This document shows, piece after piece, positions 47,213-56,392 of a stretch of DNA of 64,000 nucleotides. Numbering within the stretch: the stretch's first letter is position 1; every line of letters starts with the position of its first letter. The notes beneath the pieces were generated by a model. It saw only the letters and a list, made by a program, of their open reading frames with translations, ran no database searches and was not told the origin of the DNA. The translations under genes were made by a program, and so were the position numbers. Origin of the DNA: Vibrio sp. LaRot3 (GTDB taxonomy: Bacteria; Pseudomonadota; Gammaproteobacteria; Enterobacterales; Vibrionaceae); assembly GCF_027587025.1 (NCBI RefSeq), contig NZ_JAPPTI010000009.1, positions 1 to 64,000 of the forward strand, given 5' to 3'.

Positions 47213-48244
47213 ATGCGTAAATCAAACGTATTACTCACCGCTCATGGCGAACCGGAAGTACTACAATACAGTGAAGAAATACCACTACCAACCGCGCAAG
47301 CTCATCAAGTACTGATAAAAGTGCTTGCAGCCGGAGTAAACAACACCGATATCAATACCCGCACAGGTTGGTATTCAAAAGGTAATAACGACAGCAAAGA
47401 CGCCGGTTGGGCTGGTAATGCTTTGACGTTACCAAGGATTCAAGGCGCTGACGTGTGTGGCGAAATCGTCGCTGTCGGCAGTAACGTAGACGCTTCACGT
47501 CTTGGCGAACGTGTCATTATCGAGCCATGCCTAAACCAGTTTAATGGGGAGCCACTTAGCTCAACATGGTATTTTGGTTCTGAATGCGATGGAGGGTTTG
47601 CTCAGTTCACGGTTGTTGACGGGATATACGCCCACAAGGTAAACAGCGACATGAGTGCAGTGGAACTTGCCTCTTTTCCTTGCTCTTACTCCACCGCTGA
47701 AAACATGCTTACCCGATCAAACGTACAAAGTTGCGATACGGTTTTGGTAACGGGCGCATCTGGCGGTGTAGGCTCGGCTGCAATACAGCTAGCGAAAGCC
47801 CGCGGCGCGAAAGTGATCGCCATTACCAGTGCAGGTAAAGTATCTCAATTAAAACAGCTTGGTGTAGATGAAGTGGTATTACGCGACGCTGACTTGGTTA
47901 AAACTCTTGGCTCAAATAGCATTGATGTTGTGATCGACTTAGTCGCCGGATCTCAATGGCCATTATTGTTGGAGGTATTAAAGCCTCACGGCCGTTATGC
48001 AGTGTCGGGCGCGATAGGTGGCCCTATCGTAGAGCTTGATGTAAGAACGCTCTATTTAAAAGATTTAAGCTTTTTCGGCTGTACTCACCTTGAGCCTCAG
48101 GTATTTCCTAACCTTGTTAAACGCATTGAAGCAAAGCAAATCCAGCCTTTAGTTGCAAAGACGTTTGCACTTAAAGAGATCGCAAAGGCACAAGCCATGT
48201 TCTTAGAAAAAGGGCATGTGGGTAAAATCGTCCTCGTTCCTTAA
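47213..48244 (+). CDS. MDR-family oxidoreductase
   Basis: 343 residues, GroES-like domain then Rossmann domain (VLVTGASGGVGSAAIQLAKARGAKVIAITS). VLAAGVNNTDINTRTGWY, QGADVCGEIVAVGSNVD and the conserved loop RVIIEPCLNQ are of the alcohol dehydrogenase/quinone reductase type. Zinc ligands are not convincing. Co-transcribed with the TetR gene, which likely controls it in response to its substrate, such as a reactive aldehyde or enone. Confidence 0.85.
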   Translation: MRKSNVLLTAHGEPEVLQYSEEIPLPTAQAHQVLIKVLAAGVNNTDINTRTGWYSKGNNDSKDAGWAGNALTLPRIQGADVCGEIVAVGSNVDASRLGERVIIEPCLNQFNGEPLSSTWYFGSECDGGFAQFTVVDGIYAHKVNSDMSAVELASFPCSYSTAENMLTRSNVQSCDTVLVTGASGGVGSAAIQLAKARGAKVIAITSAGKVSQLKQLGVDEVVLRDADLVKTLGSNSIDVVIDLVAGSQWPLLLEVLKPHGRYAVSGAIGGPIVELDVRTLYLKDLSFFGCTHLEPQVFPNLVKRIEAKQIQPLVAKTFALKEIAKAQAMFLEKGHVGKIVLVP

Positions 48245-48260
48245 GCGTTATCGTTAAAGA

Positions 48261-49958
48261 CTATGCCGAGCTAGGAAAACAGTGTGGCGCGTCAAAACTG
48301 TATATGGCCGTCACTTTCTTCCCTTGTTTTGAATAGCTTAATGAATCACACAGCTCCGTTGCCAATACAATACCTCGTCCGTGAGTAAGCGGGTTATCGA
48401 TCTCTTTAGGTAAGGCATGGTAATCAAATCCTTCCCCGTTGTGCTCCAACTGCATGGTAATGCGTTTTTCTACTGGGTTGTAATCCAGCTCTAAATTGAT
48501 CCACGCATCATCGTCCAATTCTGCCAGTTTATCTTCCCTCACTTGATAAAAACGAAAGAAACCATCCGCCTCCTCTTTGATGCTAGAGTCCATTCGCAAT
48601 AAGCCATGATCAATCGCATTGGAAAACAGCTCCGACAATACCGAGCATACGAGATCAAGATGCGCGCCACCTTTAATTAAGCCAGACAGATATTCGCGCA
48701 CTTCATTCACGACACTCACGGTACGCAGTAACTCAGCAGAAAAGTGAATCGTAATATTTGATGGCAGAGTACTTAATACCGGTAATTCCTTTTTGGCGAT
48801 CTGATCTTGCGCACACGAGATAGGAAACTCCATCGCGAGTATCGACAAATCATCATCGACCGAGCGCAACGAAAACTCTTTAACCGATTCAAACAAGGTA
48901 GGAATGATCGCTTGGCCACTTTGCAGCACTTTCTCTAAACGCTCTTGTCCATAACGCTCGCCTTGCTCGTTCATCGCCTCTATAACCCCATCGGTGTAAG
49001 TCACTATTTTCTGATCCGGTTCTAACTTGAAATGAACCAGATCGGTTTCAAACTCATGAGACGGCAGCACGCCTAAAGGCATATGCTTTGAAACAAGCTT
49101 GCGGCAGATTTGTCCATCAGGGTCAATTAGGTAGCCATCGGGCAACCCACCGCCCCACCATGACACTTCAAAACCGTTAGCTCGGACTTCAAATAAACTG
49201 GCGGCCAACATCATTCCCGGAGGTAAAAATCGAACCAAGACGTCATTCATCTCCGCCACGATTTCTCCCAGAGATAATCCTTTCACTGCCATGGAGAAAA
49301 AAGCTCTTGTCGCCGGTATGGCTGATATGGCGGCCGGTAAGCCATGGCCGGTTGCATCTGCAATCATCACGTAAATACCGCCGTGAGGACGATTGGCGAC
49401 AACAATTAAATCACCATTAAACACCGTCGAAGGTGTTGAGATGTAGTTTACCCCATACACATGCTTGACCTGCCCGCTCATCTCTTCCTTTAAGTTGGAG
49501 AAGATGGACTCTGCAATAGCGTAGTCATAACTGACTTGTTCATGGAAATGGCTGAGCTGATCTCGTTGTACCGCTACTTCATTGTGCATACGCACGATGC
49601 GAAAATGCGCCTGAACTTTAGCAAGCAACACACTGCGTTCAACCGGCTTTAGAATGAAGTCATCACCCAGGGCGAGACAACGTTCAAATGAATCGTGATC
49701 ATCAAGTACGGTTAGGAAGATAATCGCGATGTGCTGATGCGGAAAGGCTTGGCGAATCTCTTGCGCAGTCGAAAAGCCATCTTTAATCGGCATCATCACA
49801 TCAAGTAGAATCACATCTGGCAAATCGTCCATCTTTTTCATTGCATCAACGACACCGACACCATTTTCAAAACCATCGATGCGTGTCGCGATATGGCTCA
49901 GCATAAATCGGCACAACTCTCGGTTGGTCGCGTGATCATCAACAATCATTATTCGCAT
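48261..49958 (-). CDS. Response regulator with PP2C phosphatase and anti-sigma-type kinase domains (HsbR-like)
   Basis: 565 residues in three parts. Receiver domain 1-125 with phospho-acceptor Asp53 (ILLDVMMP). PP2C/SpoIIE-type phosphatase ~170-370 (VFNGDLIVVANRPHGGIYVMIADATGHGLPAAI, TYTDGVIEAMN, DDDLSILAME). HATPase of the RsbW type ~400-560 (LCSVLSELFSNAIDHGL, GRGIVLATELCDSLSY). This order matches Pseudomonas HsbR. The phosphatase and kinase are expected to act in opposite senses on the STAS protein encoded ten bases upstream. Controls a sigma or anti-sigma partner not present here. Confidence 0.88.
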   Translation of the reverse strand: MRIMIVDDHATNRELCRFMLSHIATRIDGFENGVGVVDAMKKMDDLPDVILLDVMMPIKDGFSTAQEIRQAFPHQHIAIIFLTVLDDHDSFERCLALGDDFILKPVERSVLLAKVQAHFRIVRMHNEVAVQRDQLSHFHEQVSYDYAIAESIFSNLKEEMSGQVKHVYGVNYISTPSTVFNGDLIVVANRPHGGIYVMIADATGHGLPAAISAIPATRAFFSMAVKGLSLGEIVAEMNDVLVRFLPPGMMLAASLFEVRANGFEVSWWGGGLPDGYLIDPDGQICRKLVSKHMPLGVLPSHEFETDLVHFKLEPDQKIVTYTDGVIEAMNEQGERYGQERLEKVLQSGQAIIPTLFESVKEFSLRSVDDDLSILAMEFPISCAQDQIAKKELPVLSTLPSNITIHFSAELLRTVSVVNEVREYLSGLIKGGAHLDLVCSVLSELFSNAIDHGLLRMDSSIKEEADGFFRFYQVREDKLAELDDDAWINLELDYNPVEKRITMQLEHNGEGFDYHALPKEIDNPLTHGRGIVLATELCDSLSYSKQGKKVTAIYSFDAPHCFPSSA

Positions 49959-49967
49959 TGCTGCCCC

Positions 49968-50267
49968 CTACTCTATTCGAAACTTGCGGTCGAAGCGTGA
50001 AATAGAAAGCACCTTTCTAACTTGAGGCAAAGTATTTGTGATTAGAATGGCTCCGTCGTCTTGCTCTAAGTAGTTGTACATATTAATCAACATCCCAAGA
50101 CCCGAGCTGTCGATGTAGTCCACTTTGCGTAAATCTACCGTAAAGCGGTAGTTTCTTTTATCTGCGTAGCAGCGCTTAAATTCGTTCACTAAGTTAAAGC
50201 CAAATGCACCATCGACAAAAATCGTCACCTTTCTATCTCTGGTATCTATCTCTGTTTCAACCGACAT
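49968..50267 (-). CDS. STAS-domain anti-sigma factor antagonist (HsbA-like)
   Basis: 99 residues. DLRKVDYIDSSGLGMLINMYNYL is the STAS motif, with the switch Ser at 54/55 that is phosphorylated by RsbW-like kinases. Forms a partner-switching pair with the downstream REC-PP2C-HATPase protein. Confidence 0.88.
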   Translation of the reverse strand: MSVETEIDTRDRKVTIFVDGAFGFNLVNEFKRCYADKRNYRFTVDLRKVDYIDSSGLGMLINMYNYLEQDDGAILITNTLPQVRKVLSISRFDRKFRIE

Positions 50268-50729
50268 AATTCCCCCTTTAATCCGCGTTGATCAGCCATT
50301 GAAATGCTGACTTTGGGCGGTGAAAGGCTATTCTCTACCGCGGTCGTGAACTGCCCTTTGGCAATGCCACTGGCTACACACTAATTCGTATTGTTTGTGG
50401 TGTAGATATTCGCAACAGGGCAACGAATGAAAACGAAACGACGAGAGGAGAGAGTCAACCGCGTTAGCGCCATTGACTCAAATACGATGTAGGGCTTAGT
50501 GAGTAGATACGACACCCATCCATGGTGTATTGAAAAACAAGCGAAATATGCTCTCGTCCGCATTCTTATTTTGCCTAGCCATAAAAAACTGATTGCTTAT
50601 GTTTTAGTCTAGAAAGAAATAATGGATTAGCAACTCTGAGACAGACTTTAATATTCTCTTTCGTGCGGTATAAAGTAGGAGCGATGCGGCTAGCCAATCG
50701 CTAATGATAAGATTAAAAATAGGATTAGA
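50268..50729. other. Upstream region of the STAS operon
   Basis: No gene supported. Holds the leftward promoter of the STAS gene; no specific motif assigned. The parS2 cluster begins at its right edge. Confidence 0.4.
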
Positions 50730-50805
50730 ATTTACAGTGTAAACAGCGTGCCAGTTTACACTGTAAATATATCAAGTGATGAGCTGAGGGTTTTACAGTG
50801 TAAAT
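50730..50805. other. Cluster of three parS2 sites
   Basis: Three matches to NTTTACANTGTAAAN: 50730-50744, 50754-50768 and 50791-50805, with the outer two sharing the centre base G and the middle one C on this strand. Located between the STAS operon and the 3' end of tmcA, about 5 kb from ori2. ParB2 bound here would nucleate the segregation complex. Confidence 0.88.
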
Positions 50806-50809
50806 TTGA

Positions 50810-52804
50810 TCAGATTAATGAACAAAGGTCTTCTCTCAACTGCTGTTCGACTTGCTTACGCCCAGTAAGTGAAAATGCCTTCGCACATTCACTCCAAGAC
50901 CACTGCTGAACAATTTTCCGGATAACCAAATCTGACGCTTGCTGCAATGCCTGTTCGTCGCTCATTAGCAATCTCTCGATGAATGGCGCGACCGCATCAA
51001 AGCTCGAACCACCTTGCACGTAATTATTTACCGCAGCCGGTATAGCAACAGAATGAGAGTTGACGACCACAAGATGCTTTAACAATTCAACGTCGATATC
51101 GCGGAACACATCTTTAGCCAAATAAAGGAGTGATTGTTGCTGAAGCTGATGAACTTCACCTATCCAGCTCTGCGTTCCCTTGACCAACATAAGAGAATGG
51201 CAACCGCTGGCTTGATCGCGCTGGCTACCTAAACGCACATACACATAACCATTCGCTTGCCAGAAACGAACCAAATCAGACGTTGCGCCAAAGCTTGTCG
51301 AGTAATAGTCGTAATCGGTCATCGACTCTAATTGCGCGACTAAATCGCTACCTACCCCAGTATTTTGCCATTCAGGGTGAACAGCAATTCGCATAACTCT
51401 GAGGCTGGCTTGTTGAGCGGCAAGCTCAAAACCATAATGATTCAAAATAGAAACTGGGGTCATGTGCCCTTTCGGACGACGCTTGCCAAGTTTGACACCA
51501 TCAAACAAATCGTCCTCTAGCTGACCTTCTTCGATGGCAACAATACACCCTACACAAACATCATGGCTAAAAGCGGCATAAAGATGAACGCTAGTATCTG
51601 ACAACATCAGAATTAAGTCGTTCGGGGTAGTTTGATAATGGGCATTCACTAATAGAGCAAAACACTCTCTGAGCAATTCTGGCGATTGGAATAACTGCTT
51701 CTTTTCTATCTTGGCTAACGAGAATTCGGTGTCCGTAACATAAGGGCATCTCGCCAAATCGTTATCTAACAAAAACGTTTGATACTGCCAACGCTCGATG
51801 GGGTCATTTTCGGCCCAACGAATCGGTTGGCTCATATGACAAAATTGATTTCCAGGACGATTGTCATCAAGCCACTTTTTGAATTTGATACTAAAACCAC
51901 GACCACATCCTTCGTAGCCGTAAATGGTGGTTGAAAATACCATTCGATGATAATGCTCAACCATCTGCTGTAACATCGGCAGTGGAATAGCCGCCGCTTC
52001 GTCAACCAGCAGCAAATCGCAACTTGGTCGATTTAGCAAAAGGTCATCTGGCGCAACAAACTGAATCGTCGCACCTTGCCAGCTTAAACATGTTTTGCTG
52101 ACGTCAGCGCCACCAAGTAACCGGCTTGCGTGGTCAAATATAGGCTGAACCGCTTGAACAGTTGGTGCAGTAACCACAATCGACATGGCTGAGTTCAATG
52201 CCTTTTTACTTAAAATGAGTTCTGCACTGGCAATCCCTAACGCACTGCTTTTCCCTCTTCCTCGGTCAGCGGTGATCACAAGTGGACGCTTGCGATGACC
52301 AGTCACAACTTTGTGGACTTTCTCTATAATTTGTTTTTGTTGAGCATAGCAGTCGACCTCTACGGTTTGATACGCTGGTGGCAGTTCCGGTAACCATACG
52401 TCTTGTTCAACGATCAAGAACTGCTCAAAGGCGCGCGCCATCCATTTGTAGGCATACCCTTCTAACGCCAAATTTTCTCCGACTACGACCACTAAGCCTC
52501 CGCCAACGACCGTACCTAGTGCGGAAGTAAAACTGTTCGCATCAAAACTCGCTGAAACATCAACAATAAGAACTTGGCACTCCTGCCCTAACAACTGTTG
52601 GCCTTTGTTCGATGCTACCACGCGAACATTGTCATTATCGTTCACGCCGCCTAATTGAAAGGTATTGCCGGAATAGGCATTCTCAATCGCCGTCAAACAC
52701 TGATGTTGCCAATCTGCATCACCACGAATCACCACTCCCTGCCGATGATTCATAAGCAAAGACTGTTGAGATAAACGGGAGAAGAAAGTATTGAGATTAA
52801 ACAT
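50810..52804 (-). CDS. tmcA: tRNA(Met) cytidine acetyltransferase
   Basis: 664 residues. Acetylates the wobble C34 of elongator tRNA-Met. Contains an N-terminal DUF1726-like domain, an ATPase/helicase module (Walker A TADRGRGKSSALG, Walker B LLLVDEAAAIPLP, FSTTIYGYEGCGRGF) and a GNAT domain (LRVMRIAVHPEWQNTGVGSDLVAQLE). The stop codon lies five bases from a parS2 site. Confidence 0.94.
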   Translation of the reverse strand: MFNLNTFFSRLSQQSLLMNHRQGVVIRGDADWQHQCLTAIENAYSGNTFQLGGVNDNDNVRVVASNKGQQLLGQECQVLIVDVSASFDANSFTSALGTVVGGGLVVVVGENLALEGYAYKWMARAFEQFLIVEQDVWLPELPPAYQTVEVDCYAQQKQIIEKVHKVVTGHRKRPLVITADRGRGKSSALGIASAELILSKKALNSAMSIVVTAPTVQAVQPIFDHASRLLGGADVSKTCLSWQGATIQFVAPDDLLLNRPSCDLLLVDEAAAIPLPMLQQMVEHYHRMVFSTTIYGYEGCGRGFSIKFKKWLDDNRPGNQFCHMSQPIRWAENDPIERWQYQTFLLDNDLARCPYVTDTEFSLAKIEKKQLFQSPELLRECFALLVNAHYQTTPNDLILMLSDTSVHLYAAFSHDVCVGCIVAIEEGQLEDDLFDGVKLGKRRPKGHMTPVSILNHYGFELAAQQASLRVMRIAVHPEWQNTGVGSDLVAQLESMTDYDYYSTSFGATSDLVRFWQANGYVYVRLGSQRDQASGCHSLMLVKGTQSWIGEVHQLQQQSLLYLAKDVFRDIDVELLKHLVVVNSHSVAIPAAVNNYVQGGSSFDAVAPFIERLLMSDEQALQQASDLVIRKIVQQWSWSECAKAFSLTGRKQVEQQLREDLCSLI

Positions 52805-52927
52805 AGCAAATGCAGACCTTTATAGAGTTAGCCATAGTATACCTTGTCAGGATTGAAATGCTGCCATGAAGATTGTTAGCCCGCCCTAGCGAACATTGAT
52901 TTAAGTAAGCGTTACGATTTGGAGGCA

Positions 52928-52953
52928 CAAAAAAAGCCGCAAATAGCGGCTTT
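52928..52953 (-). terminator. Terminator of parA2-parB2
   Basis: Stem AAAGCCGC/GCGGCTTT with a five-base loop and T run on the minus strand, 18 bases after parB2. Confidence 0.85.
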
Positions 52954-52970
52954 CTAATAGACGGGGCAAT

Positions 52971-53942
52971 TTACTTAAGCTTGTTTTCAATAAAGCTAAG
53001 GATATCTTTCATTAGCTCGTCATCAATTTTCTTAAGATTGAGCGACAAATTAGCACCTTTGCGGTTGTAGCTTACGCGACCTTTAACGAGCTCTACTTTG
53101 GTATTCGCAGGACGTTTCGTTGGAGCAAGCTCTTCAATCCAAGCTTCGATCATCTCTGATACGTCTTTGGTAATACGCGCAACACCCTGAGCTTCACTGC
53201 GTTGCCAAGCGAAACCTTGCTCATCCTGACACTTCTTAAGCAGCAGCGATTTATCAGCATGGCTCAAATCACTAAATTGTTTATGGAGCTTTACGATAGT
53301 TGGGCGGCCCAAATCCGCGACATTTGGATATGCTTGCAATAGCGCTAAAGGCAAGTCAGCAGCTTTCAACGCACCACTCACTAACGCTTCGCTACATTGG
53401 AACATTTTCGCCAATGCCTTTTGGTCTTCAGCTTCACCGCTTTCTAGCTTAGCTTGCATTTCCTTGCCCTTCTCATAGAGAGAAAGAGGTTTATGTGCGT
53501 TTGCTACATCAGATAAGAACTTAGCGTGCTCTGCGTTAATATCTTCAGCAACATAAATAAGGAAAGGTTTACCAGCCAAGATACAAGACATGCGACGACG
53601 GCTACCATCAAGCACTTCAATCTTGCCATCTTCACGTTTGCGCCCCACTGCCGGGTACTGTTGGCCACGTTCTTTTAGCGTGACCAATACATCCGATAAC
53701 GCGTGCTCATTTAAAAATGATTGCTCACGAGCGTTCTCTGCAAACACAACCGTTTGCTCAGCCACTTGGTCGGCTTCAATGCGCATCAATTCAAAAGAGA
53801 CTAACTCTTCACCAGCAACCGCTAGTTCGATGATTTGTGCCTGTTCTTTTGCCGCTTGTTGCGCTTCTTGCGGATTCGTTGCTCGGCGTTTATTGGTTTT
53901 GCCAAACAATCTTGCATTGATATCTGAGGTTTTAATTGCCAT
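52971..53942 (-). CDS. parB2: Chromosome 2 partition protein ParB2
   Basis: 323 residues. The central ParB/Spo0J region includes GRKREDGKIEVLDGSRRRMSCIL (CTP/nuclease-like fold) and a helix-turn-helix (LAKMFQCSEALVSGALKAADLP); the C-terminal part is the dimerisation domain. Binds the parS2 palindromes listed here. The gene begins seven bases after parA2. Plasmid-type ParB of chromosome 2, distinct from chromosomal ParB1. Confidence 0.94.
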   Translation of the reverse strand: MAIKTSDINARLFGKTNKRRATNPQEAQQAAKEQAQIIELAVAGEELVSFELMRIEADQVAEQTVVFAENAREQSFLNEHALSDVLVTLKERGQQYPAVGRKREDGKIEVLDGSRRRMSCILAGKPFLIYVAEDINAEHAKFLSDVANAHKPLSLYEKGKEMQAKLESGEAEDQKALAKMFQCSEALVSGALKAADLPLALLQAYPNVADLGRPTIVKLHKQFSDLSHADKSLLLKKCQDEQGFAWQRSEAQGVARITKDVSEMIEAWIEELAPTKRPANTKVELVKGRVSYNRKGANLSLNLKKIDDELMKDILSFIENKLK

Positions 53943-53949
53943 TACTTAA

Positions 53950-55167
53950 TTACCCTTGATTCAGTGTTGACCAGTAGCTATGCAGCACGCGTTCAAGCTC
54001 TAGCGCACTCTTTTGAACCGCATCTTGCGCGGTAGCAAGGGTCTTTTTACCCCCTTCAAAATCGCTGGTCGTTAAGTCAAATACTGTGCTGTAGGTATCG
54101 GCACAAGTTTCAAACGCACGACTACGAGGAATTGTCGCCATTGTTACCTGATCGCCCAATAGATAGTTCATTTCAGTGAGCACAGAGACTTGTTTTTTAT
54201 TGTCATCTTCAAACATGGTCGGCATTAGTCGAACAAACTCTAGACCTTTCCAATCTTCAGGGAACATTTCATAAACCGTTGGAAGATGTTGGAAGAAGTT
54301 AACTGTTGAAGCCCAGTCTAGACGCTTCGCAGCACATGGAATCAAGAGCGCGTTCGACGCGTACATCGCGTTCCAAACTAATGGATCAACGTGTGGGCCA
54401 GTATCAATCATAATGACATCAAAATCATCTGCGATCTTGTCAATCAACTTCTCTTTAAGAAGCTTAACAATGTCTAAAGATTGGTCCTGAGATAGGTTTT
54501 GCCATGCCTCAGCATTAAACATGGCATCTTCAGGGAATGCAGACACAGTTTTAAGGTTAGGATACTGAGTTGGCAACAATACATTTTTGTGCAAAAACTC
54601 GTTATCGATCTCTACCCCTTCAGGCACGTTTTCGAGCATCACATCAACCGCTGAATAGATGGTATCGTGATCGCTTGTACTGATTTGTGGGTTCAAGAAC
54701 AGACGTAAAGAGCCTTGCGGGTCTAAGTCGATCAGACAAATTCGGTAACGTTTATCCAAATTCAACGCCATACAAGCCGCAAGGTGTACCGCCGTCATTG
54801 ATTTACCCGTACCACCCTTTTGGTTTTGTACGTTAATAATCCAAGGCTTGTTGTCTGTATTCTTTTTGCGCTCATGGAACTTAGGAACACCAGCCGCTTC
54901 CATTAACATATGCGCTTCTTGTAAAGAAATCGAATAGTGGTTGGCGTTGTTCTTAGTAAACTGATGGCCATCCGCCTCCAACTTGCTAATTGCATCGTCT
55001 AACTTACGACGAGTCAAACCAGAACGAGTTTCCATCAACGCTTTTGACATCGGTGGAAAATGCTCATCACTGCGCTCTTCTAACACAATCTCAATACGGT
55101 CTGCTTGAACCTGTGCGGTTTGTTCTGCTAGCTGAATGAGATTCTCGATTGTTTGTTCTCTTTTCAT
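53950..55167 (-). CDS. parA2: Chromosome 2 partition ATPase ParA2
   Basis: 405 residues, P1-type ParA with an N-terminal helix-turn-helix domain (~1-100) and a deviant Walker A KGGTGKSM (117-124), then IDLDPQGSLRLFL and DVIMIDTGPHVDPLVWNA. Forms ATP-dependent filaments/gradients that position ori2. The frame includes a TTG at 55173, but the ATG at 55167 with GGA at eight bases is chosen; this matches the length of V. cholerae ParA2. Confidence 0.95.
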   Translation of the reverse strand: MKREQTIENLIQLAEQTAQVQADRIEIVLEERSDEHFPPMSKALMETRSGLTRRKLDDAISKLEADGHQFTKNNANHYSISLQEAHMLMEAAGVPKFHERKKNTDNKPWIINVQNQKGGTGKSMTAVHLAACMALNLDKRYRICLIDLDPQGSLRLFLNPQISTSDHDTIYSAVDVMLENVPEGVEIDNEFLHKNVLLPTQYPNLKTVSAFPEDAMFNAEAWQNLSQDQSLDIVKLLKEKLIDKIADDFDVIMIDTGPHVDPLVWNAMYASNALLIPCAAKRLDWASTVNFFQHLPTVYEMFPEDWKGLEFVRLMPTMFEDDNKKQVSVLTEMNYLLGDQVTMATIPRSRAFETCADTYSTVFDLTTSDFEGGKKTLATAQDAVQKSALELERVLHSYWSTLNQG

Positions 55168-55384
55168 TGCCAATTTCCGTTATTAGTCATCGAGTTCGAT
55201 TGTACAGCAATAATGACTTAAAACAATAAAAAGGTGAACATACACTTATGGATTAGCTTCACATTAAAACGAGATAATTTTCTCATTTTAGTGACAAACG
55301 GATAAAAAGCACAAAAATACGCCGTTTTTTCTGGCTAACTTTGTCCGAATTACGCCACAGATTTTAAATGTCACACTGTCACTT

Positions 55385-55399
55385 ATTTACAATGTAAAA
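55385..55399. other. parS2 centromere site 6
   Basis: ATTTACAATGTAAAA, matching NTTTACANTGTAAAN, 218 bases upstream of parA2 and next to ori2. Confidence 0.85.
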
Positions 55400-55551
55400 A
55401 CGGTAATTTTGCACTATTTGCGCAGTCGCTCTCGGAACGATTATAAAACCACGACAAATTACGGTGGGTGTAAATTCAACTTTTGTTTCGCAACCCAGTA
55501 AACAAAATTTGAAGAGTAGGGCAAAAATCACTCATTCCGTCAGACTCGTGT

Positions 55552-55591
55552 CGAAAGCATGATCAAGGAGACTATGGTGATCATGCTTTCG
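55552..55591. repeat. Inverted pair of RctB 12-mers
   Basis: CGAAAGCATGATCA (55552-55565) and TGATCATGCTTTCG (55578-55591) are perfect 14-base inverted arms with a 12-base gap. Further single sites lie at 55609-55625 (minus), 55686-55696 (minus), 55836-55851 (plus) and 55958-55973 (plus). Confidence 0.85.
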
Positions 55592-55875
55592 GATAAAAAA
55601 TGGCTCTACGGAACAATGATCAAGGAAATTAAACGTGTTTATATCGCTTTTTCAATCACCTTTCTAAATGATCGTTTTTTGGATCAATGATCAAGGTATT
55701 CACTCTTCCGGAAGCATATAAATCTTGCGCCAAGTTACGGGCAAATGCAGATGAACCGTGGCTTCAAGGAAAATCACTCTATATCAACGGGCTGATTGGC
55801 TTGCAGCGAAGAAAAGTAAAATGAAAAACACCAGTCTTGATCATGCTTTCGCTTTTTAATGAAGTATGGTTCTGA

Positions 55876-55884
55876 TGTGGATAA
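55876..55884 (-). other. DnaA box in ori2 (left)
   Basis: TGTGGATAA, the exact complement of TTATCCACA. Confidence 0.8.
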
Positions 55885-56034
55885 CTCAAATAGTGAGGTT
55901 TTCGGATTTAACCTAGCGGCTAATGTTTGTTCGATTAGACCGATTTGATCGCGATTCCTTGATCATCGTTTCGGTAATAACGCGCAAACTCGTTACAATA
56001 ACGGAGTAAAGGGTAATCACGATCATAAATGGCC

Positions 56035-56043
56035 TGTGGATAA
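56035..56043 (-). other. DnaA box adjoining the iteron array
   Basis: TGTGGATAA, exact match to the consensus on the minus strand, 16 bases before the first phased iteron; same relative position as the essential DnaA box of V. cholerae ori2. Confidence 0.88.
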
Positions 56044-56056
56044 GGTGTGAAGTCAT

Positions 56057-56188
56057 GTTGATCATGCTTCGAGGCTTTATTTGATCATGCGTTCAGCTTC
56101 GACATGATCATCGTTTCAGAGATTATTGATCATGTTTTCGGGCTTTAGTTGATCATCGTTTCGAGCTTTACTTGATCATGCTTTCAAA
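56057..56188 (+). repeat. Six phased RctB 12-mer iterons (ori2 core)
   Basis: TGATCA cores start at 56059, 56082, 56105, 56127, 56150 and 56173, spaced 23, 23, 22, 23 and 23 bases, so all lie on one face of the helix. Each is followed by a TGCTTTCG/TCGTTTCG-like tail. Every copy contains GATC, so RctB binding would be Dam-methylation dependent as in V. cholerae. Confidence 0.95.
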
Positions 56189-56240
56189 GCGTTATTTTTT
56201 TTGTTCTTTATAATTAGCAACTTACGACGCCAATTCCGTT

Positions 56241-56340
56241 CAGATCAATAGATCATATAATCAATTAAGATCAGATTAATCAAAAAGATCAGTTATTAAA
56301 AACAATAAGTTTTTTCTTTATTTATGATCTTTTTTTCTTT
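56241..56340. other. AT-rich unwinding element with ATCA repeats
   Basis: ATCA begins at 56244, 56252, 56260, 56270, 56279 and 56288, near-regular 8-10 base spacing, in very AT-rich DNA followed by T-rich tracts. In V. cholerae, RctB binds single-stranded ATCA repeats of the opened origin. Confidence 0.8.
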
Positions 56341-56392
56341 ATTCTTCTGGAACAATATCGATATTACGGCTTATGTGATACGGATCTAAGAA

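Larger units (their letters stand above)
55168..56392. other. Chromosome 2 replication origin (ori2) and incompatibility region
   Basis: Non-coding region between parA2 and rctB with one parS2 site, at least twelve RctB 12-mer-type sites built on TGATCAT, two DnaA boxes, and an AT-rich unwinding region with Dam sites. Left part (to ~55975) has scattered and inverted 12-mers, as in the inc region of V. cholerae. Right part (56035-56340) is the minimal origin. The hexamer TTACGG recurs at 55459, 55735 and 56364 and may mark the second class of RctB sites (39-mer/29-mer), an inference. Confidence 0.92.

Noticed and set aside
55400..56300. CRISPR array in the repeated TGATCA region
   Set aside because: The repeats are short iterons with 22-23 bp periodicity, occur in both orientations, have no uniform spacers and sit between parA2 and rctB; they are RctB sites.
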